A DNA stretch of 64,000 nt from Embleya scabrispora (GTDB lineage Bacteria; Actinomycetota; Actinomycetes; Streptomycetales; Streptomycetaceae): contig NZ_MWQN01000001.1 of NCBI RefSeq assembly GCF_002024165.1, positions 1,860,001 to 1,924,000 of the forward strand, given 5' to 3'. The notes beneath the pieces are model-generated. The model saw only the letters and a program-made list of their open reading frames with translations, was not told the DNA's origin and did not search any database. Positions 46,251 to 56,105 of this stretch are shown piece after piece; position 1 is the first letter of the stretch, and each line of letters begins with the position of its first letter. The translations under genes and the position numbers were made by a program.

Positions 46251-47339
46251 ATGGCGGAGCCAACCACGACCGGCTCGCCCATGCCGGACGAACCCCTGCT
46301 GCGGGCCGAGGACCTGCGGGTGCACCTGGACACCCCGCGCGGCCTGCTCAAGGCCGTGGACGGCGTGTCGTTCGCCATCGAACGCGGCGAAACCCTCGGC
46401 CTGGTCGGCGAGTCCGGCTCGGGCAAGTCGATGCTGGTGCGCTCGCTGATGGGCATCTGCCCCTCGATCGCCAAGATCCAGGGCAGCGTGCGCCTGGACG
46501 GACGCGAACTGGTCGGGGTGCCGCGCAAGGAGGCCCGGAAGATCTGGGGCAACCGGATCGCGATGGTCTTCCAGGACCCGATGACCTCGCTCAACCCGGT
46601 GTTGCGGATCGACCGCCAGCTCACCGAGTCGATGCGGCTGCACCTGGGCCTGGGCAAGAAGGAGGCGGGCGAGCGGGCGATCGAACTGCTCACGCTGGTC
46701 GGCATCCCCGAACCGCTCAAGCGCTCCCGGCAGTACCCGCACCAGCTCTCCGGCGGCATGCGCCAGCGGGTGACCATCGCGATGGCGCTCGCCTGCGACC
46801 CCGACGTGCTGATCGCGGACGAGGCCACCACCGCCCTGGACGTGACCGTGCAGCGGCAGATCCTCGACCTGCTCCAGGAGATCCAGGCGGAGCGCGGCAT
46901 GGGCATGATCCTGGTCAGCCACGACCTGGGCGTGGTGGCCGGACGCACCGACCAGATCGCCGTGATGTACGCCGGTCGCATGGTCGAACACTCGCCCACC
47001 GCCGAGCTGTTCGCGCATCGCCGGCACCGCTACACCGAGGCCCTGCTCGGCGCCGTGCCGCGCCTGGACGTGCCGCGGGACCAGCGGCCGCGCGCGATCC
47101 CGGGCAGCCCGCCCGACCTGATCACGCTGGCCTCCGGGTGCGCGTTCGCGGCCCGCTGCGGCGCGGCCGACGACCTGTGCCGCGCGCAACGCCCCGAGTT
47201 GGGCGAGGACCTGGGCACGCACCGGTTCGCCTGCCACCACCCGGTCGGCACCGACGCGCCGGCCGGCGGCGGCGCCGACGCCGCCTCGGGCACCGGCGCC
47301 GACGAGAAGCCGTCCCTGATGAAGGAGACCCCCGCATGA
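46251..47339 (+). CDS. peptide ABC transporter ATP-binding protein (DppD-like)
   Basis: ATPase of 362 residues. Walker A is GESGSGKSM, the Q-loop is MVFQDPMTSLNPVLRI, the signature is LSGGMRQR, and the Walker B is VLIADEATTALD. The C-terminal oligopeptide-type extension (SPPDLITLASGCAFAARCGAADDLC) contains cysteines typical of this group. AAGGTGG lies ten bases before the ATG at 46251; GTG codons at 46242 and 46245 are alternatives. Its stop overlaps the start of the second ATPase (ATGA). Confidence 0.94.
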   Translation: MAEPTTTGSPMPDEPLLRAEDLRVHLDTPRGLLKAVDGVSFAIERGETLGLVGESGSGKSMLVRSLMGICPSIAKIQGSVRLDGRELVGVPRKEARKIWGNRIAMVFQDPMTSLNPVLRIDRQLTESMRLHLGLGKKEAGERAIELLTLVGIPEPLKRSRQYPHQLSGGMRQRVTIAMALACDPDVLIADEATTALDVTVQRQILDLLQEIQAERGMGMILVSHDLGVVAGRTDQIAVMYAGRMVEHSPTAELFAHRRHRYTEALLGAVPRLDVPRDQRPRAIPGSPPDLITLASGCAFAARCGAADDLCRAQRPELGEDLGTHRFACHHPVGTDAPAGGGADAASGTGADEKPSLMKETPA

Positions 47340-48469
47340 CGGCCGACGACACCGCGCCGGGCGCGCTCGCCCTCGACGACAAGCCCGCGGCCGCCACGGG
47401 TACCGACCCGCTGCTCACGGTCACCGACCTGGTCCAGCGTTTCCGAGTGCCCGGCGGGATGATGAACGCCGTCGCCGGGGTCAGCTTCGAACTCGGCCGC
47501 GGCCGCACCCTCGGCCTGGTCGGCGAGTCCGGCTGCGGCAAATCCACCCTCGCCCGCGCGATCCTGCAGCTGACCAAGCCGTCCGAGGGCTCGGTGCGGT
47601 TCGACGGGCAGGAGTTGACCACGCTGCCCAAGGCGGGCCTGCGCACCATGCGCCGGCGCATCCAGATGGTGTTCCAGGACCCCATCTCGGCGCTGAACCC
47701 GCGCCGCAAGATCTTCGACATCGTCGCCGAGGGCCTGGTCATCTCCGGTCTGCCCGCCGAGCAGATCCGCCCGCGCGTGGAGGCGGTGCTGCGTCAGGTG
47801 GGGCTGGACCCGGAGCTGGTCTCCGATCGCCGGCCGCACCAGTTCTCCGGCGGCCAGTGCCAGCGCATCGCCATCGCCCGGGCCATGGTCGTCGACCCCG
47901 ACCTGCTGATCTGCGACGAGCCGGTGGCCTCGCTCGACGTGTCGGTCCAGGCGCAGGTGCTGGACCTGCTCGACGAGATGAAGCACCGCACCGGCGTATC
48001 GATGATCTTCGTCGCGCACGACCTCGCGGTGGTGCGCAACATCAGCGACGACGTCGCGGTGATGTATCTGGGCACCATCGCCGAGACCGGGGACACCGCG
48101 GCGATCTACGACACGCCCGCGCACCCGTACACCCGGGCCCTGCTGGACGCGGTGCCCGCGCCCGACCCGGCGGCCGCCCCGTCCGGTCCCGCGCTCGGCG
48201 GCGAGATCCCCTCGCCGATGAACCCGCCCAGCGGGTGCCGATTCCGCACCCGCTGCCCGATCGCGCGCGCGGAGTGCGCCGCGCATGTGCCCACGCTGCG
48301 CGAGATCGCGCCGGGACACCGGGTCGCGTGTCACTTCCCGCTGGTGGGCGAGGCGGCGGTGTTCGCCGAAGAGGCGATCGCCGACGCGCCCAAGGCCGAG
48401 GCGGCGCCCGCCGCCGCGGCGGCCGAACCCACTCCGGAAGCCGGGCGCGAGGCCCCGAAGCAGGGCTGA
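47336..48469 (+). CDS. peptide ABC transporter ATP-binding protein (DppF-like)
   Basis: Second ATPase, 377 residues: Walker A GESGCGKST, Q-loop MVFQDPISALNPRRKI, signature FSGGQCQRI (Phe instead of Leu, a usual DppF/OppF variant), Walker B LLICDEPVASLDVS. The C-terminal domain has PPSGCRFRTRCPIARAEC, the Fe-S-like cysteine set of this family, and an Ala/Glu-rich tail. With the preceding three genes it forms a complete transporter core served by five binding proteins downstream. Confidence 0.94.
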   Translation: MTADDTAPGALALDDKPAAATGTDPLLTVTDLVQRFRVPGGMMNAVAGVSFELGRGRTLGLVGESGCGKSTLARAILQLTKPSEGSVRFDGQELTTLPKAGLRTMRRRIQMVFQDPISALNPRRKIFDIVAEGLVISGLPAEQIRPRVEAVLRQVGLDPELVSDRRPHQFSGGQCQRIAIARAMVVDPDLLICDEPVASLDVSVQAQVLDLLDEMKHRTGVSMIFVAHDLAVVRNISDDVAVMYLGTIAETGDTAAIYDTPAHPYTRALLDAVPAPDPAAAPSGPALGGEIPSPMNPPSGCRFRTRCPIARAECAAHVPTLREIAPGHRVACHFPLVGEAAVFAEEAIADAPKAEAAPAAAAAEPTPEAGREAPKQG

Positions 48470-48680
48470 CGCACGGTCGAGCGACGCGGTGCGGCCCACG
48501 ACCGGCCGTACCGCGTCGCTGTGCGTACACGGCCGTGTCCGGGGCGGTCGATCGGGGCCCGAATCGGGCATCCCGCCCTCGGAGCGACACGTGTCGAGCT
48601 ATAGCCTCACGGCGCTGACCGCGCTGTTCGCGCGGCAACCGGCCTCCGGCCGGCCTGCTCCACGCATGAGGACGTTTTCT

Positions 48681-50282
48681 GTGGCACACGCACGACCTTT
48701 CGCCCTTCGGGCCCGCCGCCGCGCCGCCGCCGTCGTCGCGGTGATCGGCCTGCTGGCCGCGGCCGGCTGCGGCTCCGACTCCGGTGAGCCGCCCAGCGCG
48801 GTGGGCACGCCCCGGGCCGGCGGCTCGCTGGACATCCTGGCCACCTCCGACGCGCGCAGCCTCGACCCCTTCCTGCCCTCCTACGCCGCGCAGGCCGACG
48901 GCAACCGGATGGCGGCGCTGTACGACAGCCTGTTGTGGACGAACCCGGTCACCGGCTCCGTACAGCCGCAGTTGGCGGAGAGCCTGAACCCGGTGGAGGG
49001 CAGCGGGAACAAGATCTGGAGCCTGCGCATGCGGCCCAATCTGAGGTTCACCGACGGCACCGTCTTCGACGCCGCGGCGGTCAAGATCAACTGGGACACG
49101 CACGCGGTGCCCACCACCAACTCCCGCCAGCGCGACGCCACCGTCGGGATGAAGAGCCAGATCGGCGCGGACGCGCTGGAGTTGCGGATCATCCTGGACA
49201 AGCCGAACGGCAACTTCGACCGCCTGGTCGCGCGCAGCCTGTCCTTCATCGCCTCGCCCAAGGCGATCGCCGAGGGCGTCGACAAGCTGGCCGAACACCC
49301 GGTCGGCGCCGGTCCGTTCATGCTGGCCCCGGGCGGCTGGGTCAAGGGCGACCATCTGACCCTGGTGAAGAACCAGACCTACTGGCAGGGTCCGACCAAG
49401 CCGTATCTGGACTCCATCACGTTCCGCTACGAGTCGAGCGGCACCGCGGCGGTCGACCGGGTCAAGAAGGGCAAGGCCGACGTCGCCAACGTCAGCGACG
49501 CGTTCACCCTCAAGGCCGCGCGCGCGGCCGGGATCGGTATCGAGTCCCTGGCACTGTCCGGCGGGCAGCTGCTCAGCTTCGACACCTCCGGCGGCCCGAC
49601 CGCCAACCCGGACGTGCGGCGCGCGATCGTACTGGCGCTGAGCAGCGAGGAGATCAACCGGCGCGTGTTCGGCGGCGCCGGCACCCCCGCCCGCGGCATC
49701 TTCAACCAGGCCACCGCGCTGGCCAATCCGCAACTGTCGGCGCCGGAGAACAAGCCGCAGCAGGCGGCCGAGCTGTTCGCCAAGGTGACCGACAAGGGCG
49801 CCAAGCCGATGCGGATCAAGTTCATCGCGCCCAAGAGCGCCGCGATCGACGAACTCGGCCGCTACATGAAGGAGACGCTGGAGAAGTTCCCCGGCGTCAC
49901 TCTCGACGTGGAGACCGCCGACCTCTCCGAGTTCGTCAAACGATCGAATCTGGCCGACGCGTTCGACGTCAAGGTCAGCCAACTCCTCGCGGACGACCCG
50001 GAGCCGGTGGTCTACCAGTACCTGCACCGCGGCAGCCCGGGCAACTGCTGCTTCTACGGCGACGACGCGGTGGACCGCTCGCTCGACGAGGCGCGCAACA
50101 CCACCGACCCCTCCCGCCGGCGCGCCGCCTACACCCAGCTCCAGCTGCAGTTGGACCGCGACATGCCGCTGTGGGTCTACCAGGAGGCGGTGGTCGCGGG
50201 CGTGTTCCACTCCGGGATCACCGGCGTGCAGCTGTGCAACGACGGCATCTTCCTGTTCGACCGGCTCGGCAAAAAGGGCTGA
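48681..50282 (+). CDS. ABC transporter substrate-binding lipoprotein, family 5 (copy 1 of 5)
   Basis: Exported receptor of the peptide importer, SBP_bac_5 family, 533 residues. It has a basic start, a hydrophobic segment and the lipobox LAAAGC (Cys30). The domain begins at GGSLDILATSDARSLDPF, and the family signature is LRFTDGTVFDAAAVKINWDTH. It contains a Cys-Cys pair (GNCCFYGDDAV) absent from the other copies. I chose the GTG at 48681 since GAGGA lies eight bases upstream; an ATG at 48666 has no such site. It follows the second ATPase by 211 bp. Confidence 0.93.
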   Translation: MAHARPFALRARRRAAAVVAVIGLLAAAGCGSDSGEPPSAVGTPRAGGSLDILATSDARSLDPFLPSYAAQADGNRMAALYDSLLWTNPVTGSVQPQLAESLNPVEGSGNKIWSLRMRPNLRFTDGTVFDAAAVKINWDTHAVPTTNSRQRDATVGMKSQIGADALELRIILDKPNGNFDRLVARSLSFIASPKAIAEGVDKLAEHPVGAGPFMLAPGGWVKGDHLTLVKNQTYWQGPTKPYLDSITFRYESSGTAAVDRVKKGKADVANVSDAFTLKAARAAGIGIESLALSGGQLLSFDTSGGPTANPDVRRAIVLALSSEEINRRVFGGAGTPARGIFNQATALANPQLSAPENKPQQAAELFAKVTDKGAKPMRIKFIAPKSAAIDELGRYMKETLEKFPGVTLDVETADLSEFVKRSNLADAFDVKVSQLLADDPEPVVYQYLHRGSPGNCCFYGDDAVDRSLDEARNTTDPSRRRAAYTQLQLQLDRDMPLWVYQEAVVAGVFHSGITGVQLCNDGIFLFDRLGKKG

Positions 50283-50377
50283 CCGGTCATCGGAAGTACA
50301 ACGGTGACCCGATCTTGATGGACCCGTTCGCCGGAAGGCAGTAGAAAGGGACGGCGCCCTTACCAGTCGGTTCGTGG

Positions 50378-50408
50378 AGGCCGGGAATCATTCCTCGATT
50401 CCCGGCCT
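50378..50408 (+). terminator. terminator after binding-protein copy 1
   Basis: A perfect 12-bp stem AGGCCGGGAATC with GATTCCCGGCCT, 7-base loop, 95 bp after the stop. The remaining 50409-50621 is CA-rich leader of the next gene; no other feature is seen in this 340-bp gap. Confidence 0.85.
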
Positions 50409-50621
50409 TCACGCATCTCGTCTCCAGGTCGCAGACAGTCGAGTACTCCCGTACACCCCGTACCACCGCACGACAGCACAACCGCACGGACGCACCACCA
50501 TGCTCCACCCGGGGCACCGTCGCCCTCTCCCCCCGAGTCGGCCGGCGCCCCCGGCACCAAGCACGTCCGCCGCCCGGGCCCGGTTGCCCGGACGGTCCGT
50601 CAGGTGAAGGTTGGCCTTGCA

Positions 50622-52238
50622 GTGACTCGTACTTCCCTGTTGTCCCTTCGATCCTCGTGTCGTACCCGCCGCCGGATAGTCGCGCTGATCGCGGCGACCG
50701 CGCTGGCCGGCGCCCTCGCCGGCTGCGGGAACGACGACGACACCAAACCGTCGGCCGCGGGCACGCCCAAGCAGGGCGGCTCGCTCACGATGAGCCTTCC
50801 GGGCGACTCCACGAGCCTGGACCCCTTCTCCACCTCGTATGTGAACGTCGCCGACGGAAGTCGGATGTCCGCGCTCTACGACTCGCTGGTGTGGACCGAT
50901 CCCACCACCGGCAGCGTGCGCCCGCAGCTCGCCGAGTCGCTGGCCGTCCTCGGCACCAAAGCCGACACGTGGCGACTCAAGCTCCGCCCCAACGTGAAGT
51001 TCAGCGACGGCACGGTGTTGGACGCCGAGGCGGTCCGCTTCAACTGGGACCGGCACAAGGACCCCAAGGTCGGTTCCTTCCAGCGGGGTGCGGCGAGCAA
51101 CATCCTCTCGCTCACCGTCACCGACCCGCTCACCCTCGACGTCAAACTGATCTCCGAGAACGCGAACTTCGACCACCTGGTGACCCGTTCGCTCGCCTTC
51201 ATCGCCTCGCCCACCGCACTGCGGGCCAGCCCGACCGGAATCGCCGACAAGCCGGTCGGCGCGGGCCCCTACAAGCTGGTGACGTGGGAGCGCGGGGTCA
51301 AGCAGACCTTCACCCGCAACCCCGACTACTGGCAGCGCGAGAAGGGGCTGCCGCACCTGGACAACCTGACCATCACCGTGGACACGGACGTCACCCACTC
51401 GGTGGCGGCGGTCGACGACGGCAAGACCGATCTCACCGTCGCGGTGGACCCCCTCGCCGTCGCGCAGGGCGAGGACAAGAAGCTCGGCGTGTTGCGGATC
51501 GGCCTCAACGGCGGCCAGATGGTCGTGTTCAACATGAACGTCGCGCCGTTCAAGGACCTGCGCGCCCGCCGCGCGTTCGTCTTCGCGTTCAGCGGCGCCG
51601 AGATCAACCAGAAGTTCTTCGGCGGCAAGGGCATCCCCGCCAAGGGCATCTTCGCGGCGTCCTCTCCCGTCGCCAACATCCAGCTGGCCGCGTCGGAGAA
51701 CGACAAGCAGCGGGCGAAGGAACTCTTCGACGACGTCACCGCGAACGGCACCAAGCCGATCAAGTTCACGTACTGGGTGCCGCAGGCCCCGGCCTCGATC
51801 CGGGTCGCGGAGTACATGAAGCAGGTGCTCGGCACCTATGCCGGCGTCGAGATGGAGGTCAAGGTCGTCGACATCGCGACCTACGTCAAGACCGTCCGCG
51901 GCGGCGGCAGCACCGAATGGCAGGCCGCCCTAGGGCAGCAGTGGATCGACGACCCGGAGCCGGGCATCTACGATCTCCTGCACGGCAAGAGCATGACGAA
52001 CAACAGCGGTTACGAGAACGCCTCGGTCGACACCGCGCTCGAGGACGCGCGCAGGACGACCGACCCCGCGGCCCGACGTGACGCGTACACGCGTGTACAG
52101 CTGCAGGTGAACAAGGACATGCCGTTCTGGGTGTACCAGGAAGCGGTCACCGCCGCGATCTACGCCCCCAGGATCACCGGCGTCCAGCTGATGAACGACG
52201 GCATCGTCCTGTGGGACCGGATCGGCACCACCGGCTGA
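50622..52238 (+). CDS. ABC transporter substrate-binding lipoprotein, family 5 (copy 2 of 5)
   Basis: Paralogue of copy 1, 538 residues, lipobox ALAGC (Cys35). Conserved blocks: GGSLTMSLPGDSTSLDPF, RMSALYDSLVWTDPTTGSVRPQLAESL, FSDGTVLDAEAVRFNWDRH and WVYQEAVTAAIYAPRITGVQL. Close to copy 3 in the ALYD block. The start is uncertain between GTG 50604 and 50622; I prefer the second because AAGG lies about 11 bases upstream. The preceding 213 bases have their own leader and, with the upstream terminator, suggest independent transcription. Confidence 0.92.
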   Translation: MTRTSLLSLRSSCRTRRRIVALIAATALAGALAGCGNDDDTKPSAAGTPKQGGSLTMSLPGDSTSLDPFSTSYVNVADGSRMSALYDSLVWTDPTTGSVRPQLAESLAVLGTKADTWRLKLRPNVKFSDGTVLDAEAVRFNWDRHKDPKVGSFQRGAASNILSLTVTDPLTLDVKLISENANFDHLVTRSLAFIASPTALRASPTGIADKPVGAGPYKLVTWERGVKQTFTRNPDYWQREKGLPHLDNLTITVDTDVTHSVAAVDDGKTDLTVAVDPLAVAQGEDKKLGVLRIGLNGGQMVVFNMNVAPFKDLRARRAFVFAFSGAEINQKFFGGKGIPAKGIFAASSPVANIQLAASENDKQRAKELFDDVTANGTKPIKFTYWVPQAPASIRVAEYMKQVLGTYAGVEMEVKVVDIATYVKTVRGGGSTEWQAALGQQWIDDPEPGIYDLLHGKSMTNNSGYENASVDTALEDARRTTDPAARRDAYTRVQLQVNKDMPFWVYQEAVTAAIYAPRITGVQLMNDGIVLWDRIGTTG

Positions 52239-52250
52239 TCGTCGCACCCC

Positions 52251-52283
52251 GTCCCGCCCGGAATCCGTGACCCCGGGCGGGAC
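52251..52283 (+). terminator. terminator after binding-protein copy 2
   Basis: A perfect 11-bp stem GTCCCGCCCGG with CCGGGCGGGAC, 11-base loop, 12 bp after the stop. Confidence 0.85.
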
Positions 52284-52453
52284 GCCCCGGGCGCATCCGG
52301 GTCCGTCCCTCCCCCGAACCGCGGACGGGCCCGATCCCTCCGCCGATCCGCGCCCTCGCACCACAGCGCTACCGCACTTTCGGAACGACTGCACGACTGC
52401 ACCGACGCACGACGCACGTTCGAACCCCACAGTGATAGGTAGGTAGGCCGGCA

Positions 52454-54061
52454 GTGGTACCCGTTAAGAAGACACCCTTGCCACCAGGACGCCGCGGCCC
52501 GCGCCGCCGGCTCTCGCTCACCCTCGCGCTCGCGGCGGCGACGGTGCTGGCCGCGGCGGGCTGCGGGCTGGGCTCTCCCGACTCCAAGGGCTCGTCCGGC
52601 GAGCCTCCGCACGGCGGTTCGGTGACGATCCTGATGCCGGGGGAGGAACGCGGGCTCGATCCGTTCACCGCGTCCTACTCCAGCGTCGCCGACTCGAACC
52701 GACTCTCCGCGCTGTACGACGTCCTCGTGTGGACCGATCCCACCACGGGCGGGGTGCGCCCGAAGCTGGCCGAGTCGCTGGTGTCGGACCAGACCTCCCG
52801 GATCTGGACACTGACACTGCGTTCGGACGTGCGCTTCACCGACGGCAGCCTGCTCGACGCCGGCACGGTCAAGGCCAACTGGGAGGCGCATCGCGACCCT
52901 TCGGTGCGTTCGCTGGTCGGCGGGCCGCTGCAGAAGGTGCAGCTGACCGAGGTGTCGGCGCTCCAGTTGAAGATCGAACTGCCGTCACCCAACGCGAACT
53001 TCGACCACACGGTGGCCCGCAACCTGTCGTTCGTGGCCCCCCGCCGGCTGGCCGCGACCCCGGAGGGCCGCTTCGAGCTCAAGCACGCGCCGGTCGGCGC
53101 GGGCCCGTTCAAGCTCAAGAGCTGGGAGCCGGGCAGGGAACTGCGCCTGGAGCGCAACCCCCAGTACTGGCAACGCGATCGCCCCTACCTGGACGAGGTG
53201 GTCTTCCGGGTCGACAAGGACGCGGAGTCGGGCAACAAGACGATCCGCGCGAAGCGGGCCGACCTCACACTGAGCACCGATCCGCAGAGCATCGCCCAGG
53301 CCCGCGCGGACGGGCTCGTCGTCGAGGACGCCCGGCTCAACGGCGGCCTGATGGTCGCCTTCAACGTGCGCAAGGGCCCCTTCCAGGACCCGAACGCCCG
53401 CCGGGCGATGGCGCTCGCGCTGAGCAGTACGGAGATCAACCGGCGCTTCTACGGCGGCCGGGACGACTCGGCGCGGGGCATCTTCGACGCCTCCTCGCCG
53501 CTGGCGAACGTCAACCTGGCCGCGCCGGAGAACCGCCCGGAGGAGGCCAGGGCGCTGTTCGCGCAGATCACCGCGAACGGGAAGAAGCCGTTCGTCTTCC
53601 GCTATCTGGTGCCCGACGCGGGCAAGATGCGGGACACCGCCGAGTACATCCGGCAGACCCTGGAGGGCTATCCGGGCGTAACCGTGATCGTCGAGGTCAC
53701 CGACATGGCCTCGCTGGTGACCCGGCTGGCCGGCAACGACTTCGACGCCACCGTGTGTCAGCTGTGGGCCGACGACGTGGAACCGACGATCTATCAGTTC
53801 CTGTACAGCAAGGCCGGGTTGAGCAATATCACCGGCTACGCCAACGACATCGTGGACGCCGCGCTGGAGGACGGCCGACGCTCCACCGACGCCGCCTCGC
53901 GACGCGACGCCTACACCCGGCTGCAGAACCAGGTCAATCGTGACCTGCCGTTCTGGGTCTACTCGTCGGCGGTGATCGGCGCGGTCCACCGCTCCGACGT
54001 GGTCGGGATCCAGCTGTACAACGACGGGCTGATCCACTTCGACGCCATCGGGCGGCGCTGA
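52454..54061 (+). CDS. ABC transporter substrate-binding lipoprotein, family 5 (copy 3 of 5)
   Basis: Paralogue of 535 residues with a Lys/Arg-rich start, hydrophobic stretch and lipobox LAAAGC (Cys37). Blocks GGSVTILMPGEERGLDPF, LSALYDVLVWTDPTTGGVRPKLAESL and FTDGSLLDAGTVKANWEAH align with copies 1 and 2. GTG start at 52454, with AGGTAGG upstream. The preceding 170 bases again contain a CA-rich leader. Confidence 0.93.
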   Translation: MVPVKKTPLPPGRRGPRRRLSLTLALAAATVLAAAGCGLGSPDSKGSSGEPPHGGSVTILMPGEERGLDPFTASYSSVADSNRLSALYDVLVWTDPTTGGVRPKLAESLVSDQTSRIWTLTLRSDVRFTDGSLLDAGTVKANWEAHRDPSVRSLVGGPLQKVQLTEVSALQLKIELPSPNANFDHTVARNLSFVAPRRLAATPEGRFELKHAPVGAGPFKLKSWEPGRELRLERNPQYWQRDRPYLDEVVFRVDKDAESGNKTIRAKRADLTLSTDPQSIAQARADGLVVEDARLNGGLMVAFNVRKGPFQDPNARRAMALALSSTEINRRFYGGRDDSARGIFDASSPLANVNLAAPENRPEEARALFAQITANGKKPFVFRYLVPDAGKMRDTAEYIRQTLEGYPGVTVIVEVTDMASLVTRLAGNDFDATVCQLWADDVEPTIYQFLYSKAGLSNITGYANDIVDAALEDGRRSTDAASRRDAYTRLQNQVNRDLPFWVYSSAVIGAVHRSDVVGIQLYNDGLIHFDAIGRR

Positions 54062-54083
54062 TGGACGGCTGACCCCACGGATC

Positions 54084-54139
54084 CGGCCGGGTGGCCGCCA
54101 CGACGCCGCGCTTCGGGCGCCGCCGGCACCACCCGGCCG
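54084..54139 (+). terminator. terminator after binding-protein copy 3
   Basis: CGGCCGGGTGG pairs with CCACCCGGCCG (11 bp), with a smaller GC-rich hairpin inside the loop. Confidence 0.7.
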
Positions 54140-54207
54140 TGCACCACCGCACCACCACATCCGGTCCGAACGGGGACCGGTGTGCCTTGTGACAACGGAG
54201 GAGTCAC

Positions 54208-55794
54208 ATGAGCAAGCACCACGGCACCATCGCACGACGGCGTACGGCGGCCCTCGCCGGCGCCTCGGTCCTGGCCCTGACCCTCGCCGCGTGCGGCGGC
54301 GGGGACGACGCCGCGGGCGGAAAGGCGGACCCGAACGCCTCGGCGGGCGCGAAGAAGGGTGGCAACCTCACCCTGCTGACCGTGTCCGACGCCCGCAGCA
54401 TGACGCCGTTCAACGCGTCCTACGCGGCGGTCACCGACCTCAACCGCATGCTCGCGGTCTACGACGCGCTGTTCTACGTCGACAACACGCAGAACAAGGT
54501 CGTCCCGCAGATCGGCGAGAGCCTGAAGAGCGACGACGGCGGCAAGACCTGGGTGCTCAAGGTCAAGCCGAACGTCAAGTTCAGCGACGGCACCCCCCTG
54601 GACGCCGCGGCGGTCAAGTTCAACTGGGAGATGCACGCCAAGCCGGAGGTGCTCAGCCAGCACCGCCCGGCCGCGTCCGGCCTGGGGTTGGAAGTGGCCG
54701 ACCCGCTGACGCTCAGGGTCACCCTGCCGATGCCGAACGCCAACTTCGACCGCACCGTGGCCACGGAGTTGTCCTACATCGAGTCGCCCAAGCAGTACGG
54801 GATCGACCCGAAGGGCGAACGGCCGGTGGGCGCGGGGCCGTTCATCCTCAAGACCTGGAACCGGGACAGCCAGATGGTGTTCGAGAAGAACCCCGACTAC
54901 TGGCAGGGCGCGGACAAACCGTATCTGGACACGCTGACCATCAAGGTGGTCAACGACGTCAAGCAGCAGGTCGACACGATCAAGGCCGGCGGCGCCGACA
55001 TCACCTTCACGATCGACGCGCAAAAGACCAAGGCCGCCCAGGAGGCGGGCCTGGGCGTCACGCCGTTCACCCTCGACGGCGGCCAGATGATCGTGTTCAA
55101 CACCTCGCAGGCGCCGTTCGACGACCCGCGCGCCCGGCGCGCGGTCGCGCTCGCGCTCGACCCGGCCGACCTGAACCAGAAGATGTTCGCGGGCACGGCG
55201 ACCCCGGCCAAGAGCATCTTCCACAGCGGCAAGAACTTCACCGACCCCACCGCCGCGCAGCCGAGCCCGAACAAGGCCGAGGCGCAAAAGCTCTTCGACG
55301 AGTTGGCGGGCGAGGGCAAGCCGGTCAAGTTCAGCTACCTGGTCCCGGAGAACCCGACCTCCAACGCGACCTCCGAATACACCATGACGGCGCTGAACGC
55401 CTTCAAGAACGTCGAGGTCAAGCTCGACAAGGCCGAGGTCGGCAGTTACTACCTGCGACTGACGGTGCAGAAGAACTACACCGCGGCGCTGTACCAGATC
55501 TGGTCCAGCGACCCGGAACCGATCCTGTTCAACAGCCTGTTCTCGCAGACTCCGCTCAACTTCACCGGCTACAAGAGCCCCGAGGCGGACGGGGCGCTGA
55601 TCAAGGGCCGCTCCACCACCGACGAGACGGTGCGCAAGGCCGCCTACGCGGATCTGCAGAAGGCGCTGGTCAAGGATCTGCCGATGCTCGCCTACCAGGA
55701 GGCGGTCACCAACATCATCTCCGGCCCCCGGGCCGTGGGTGTGGTCGGCGTCCAGGACGGTGGCATGCTGATGGACCGGGTCGGGCTGAAGTAG
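54208..55794 (+). CDS. ABC transporter substrate-binding lipoprotein, family 5 (copy 4 of 5)
   Basis: Paralogue of 528 residues, lipobox LTLAAC (Cys29). It and copy 5 form a second subgroup: the ALYD block reads MLAVYDALFYVDNTQNKVVPQIGESL, and both use LFY where copies 1-3 use LLW/LVW. The family signature is FSDGTPLDAAAVKFNWEMH. ACGGAGGAG lies eight bases before the ATG, the best ribosome-binding site among the five, so this may be the most strongly translated copy. Confidence 0.94.
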   Translation: MSKHHGTIARRRTAALAGASVLALTLAACGGGDDAAGGKADPNASAGAKKGGNLTLLTVSDARSMTPFNASYAAVTDLNRMLAVYDALFYVDNTQNKVVPQIGESLKSDDGGKTWVLKVKPNVKFSDGTPLDAAAVKFNWEMHAKPEVLSQHRPAASGLGLEVADPLTLRVTLPMPNANFDRTVATELSYIESPKQYGIDPKGERPVGAGPFILKTWNRDSQMVFEKNPDYWQGADKPYLDTLTIKVVNDVKQQVDTIKAGGADITFTIDAQKTKAAQEAGLGVTPFTLDGGQMIVFNTSQAPFDDPRARRAVALALDPADLNQKMFAGTATPAKSIFHSGKNFTDPTAAQPSPNKAEAQKLFDELAGEGKPVKFSYLVPENPTSNATSEYTMTALNAFKNVEVKLDKAEVGSYYLRLTVQKNYTAALYQIWSSDPEPILFNSLFSQTPLNFTGYKSPEADGALIKGRSTTDETVRKAAYADLQKALVKDLPMLAYQEAVTNIISGPRAVGVVGVQDGGMLMDRVGLK

Positions 55795-56105
55795 CCGATC
55801 CCTCGCGCCGGATCGTTCCCGGCCGGATCCGACGCATCGTCACCGACGGTGTCCGGGAGGCCCGTTCGCACATCGCGGACGGGCTTTCCCGGCCGGTTCC
55901 GCGGGGCCGTGCGGGGCGAGGTTCCGACACGATTCAACGACTGCCTGTAACGATGTAACAGATCGGCGTACAGGTCGTGCATGTTGCGCCGAGTGGATCT
56001 ACGGTGTGCCGCACGCAGTACCGATTCGGCAGTCCCCGCTCCACGCTCCACGCTCAAGGCTCCCGGCACCACTTGTGTTGTTCCCCGGCGGAGGTGGCAA
56101 GAACG
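55795..56105. other. gap between binding-protein copies 4 and 5, with terminator at 55860-55884
   Basis: GCCCGTTCGC pairs with GCGGACGGGC (one wobble) and is followed by TTTCCC, a likely terminator. The remainder is the leader of copy 5; an in-frame ATG at 55977 lies within it, but the residues it would add do not look like a signal peptide. Nothing else is seen. Confidence 0.65.
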
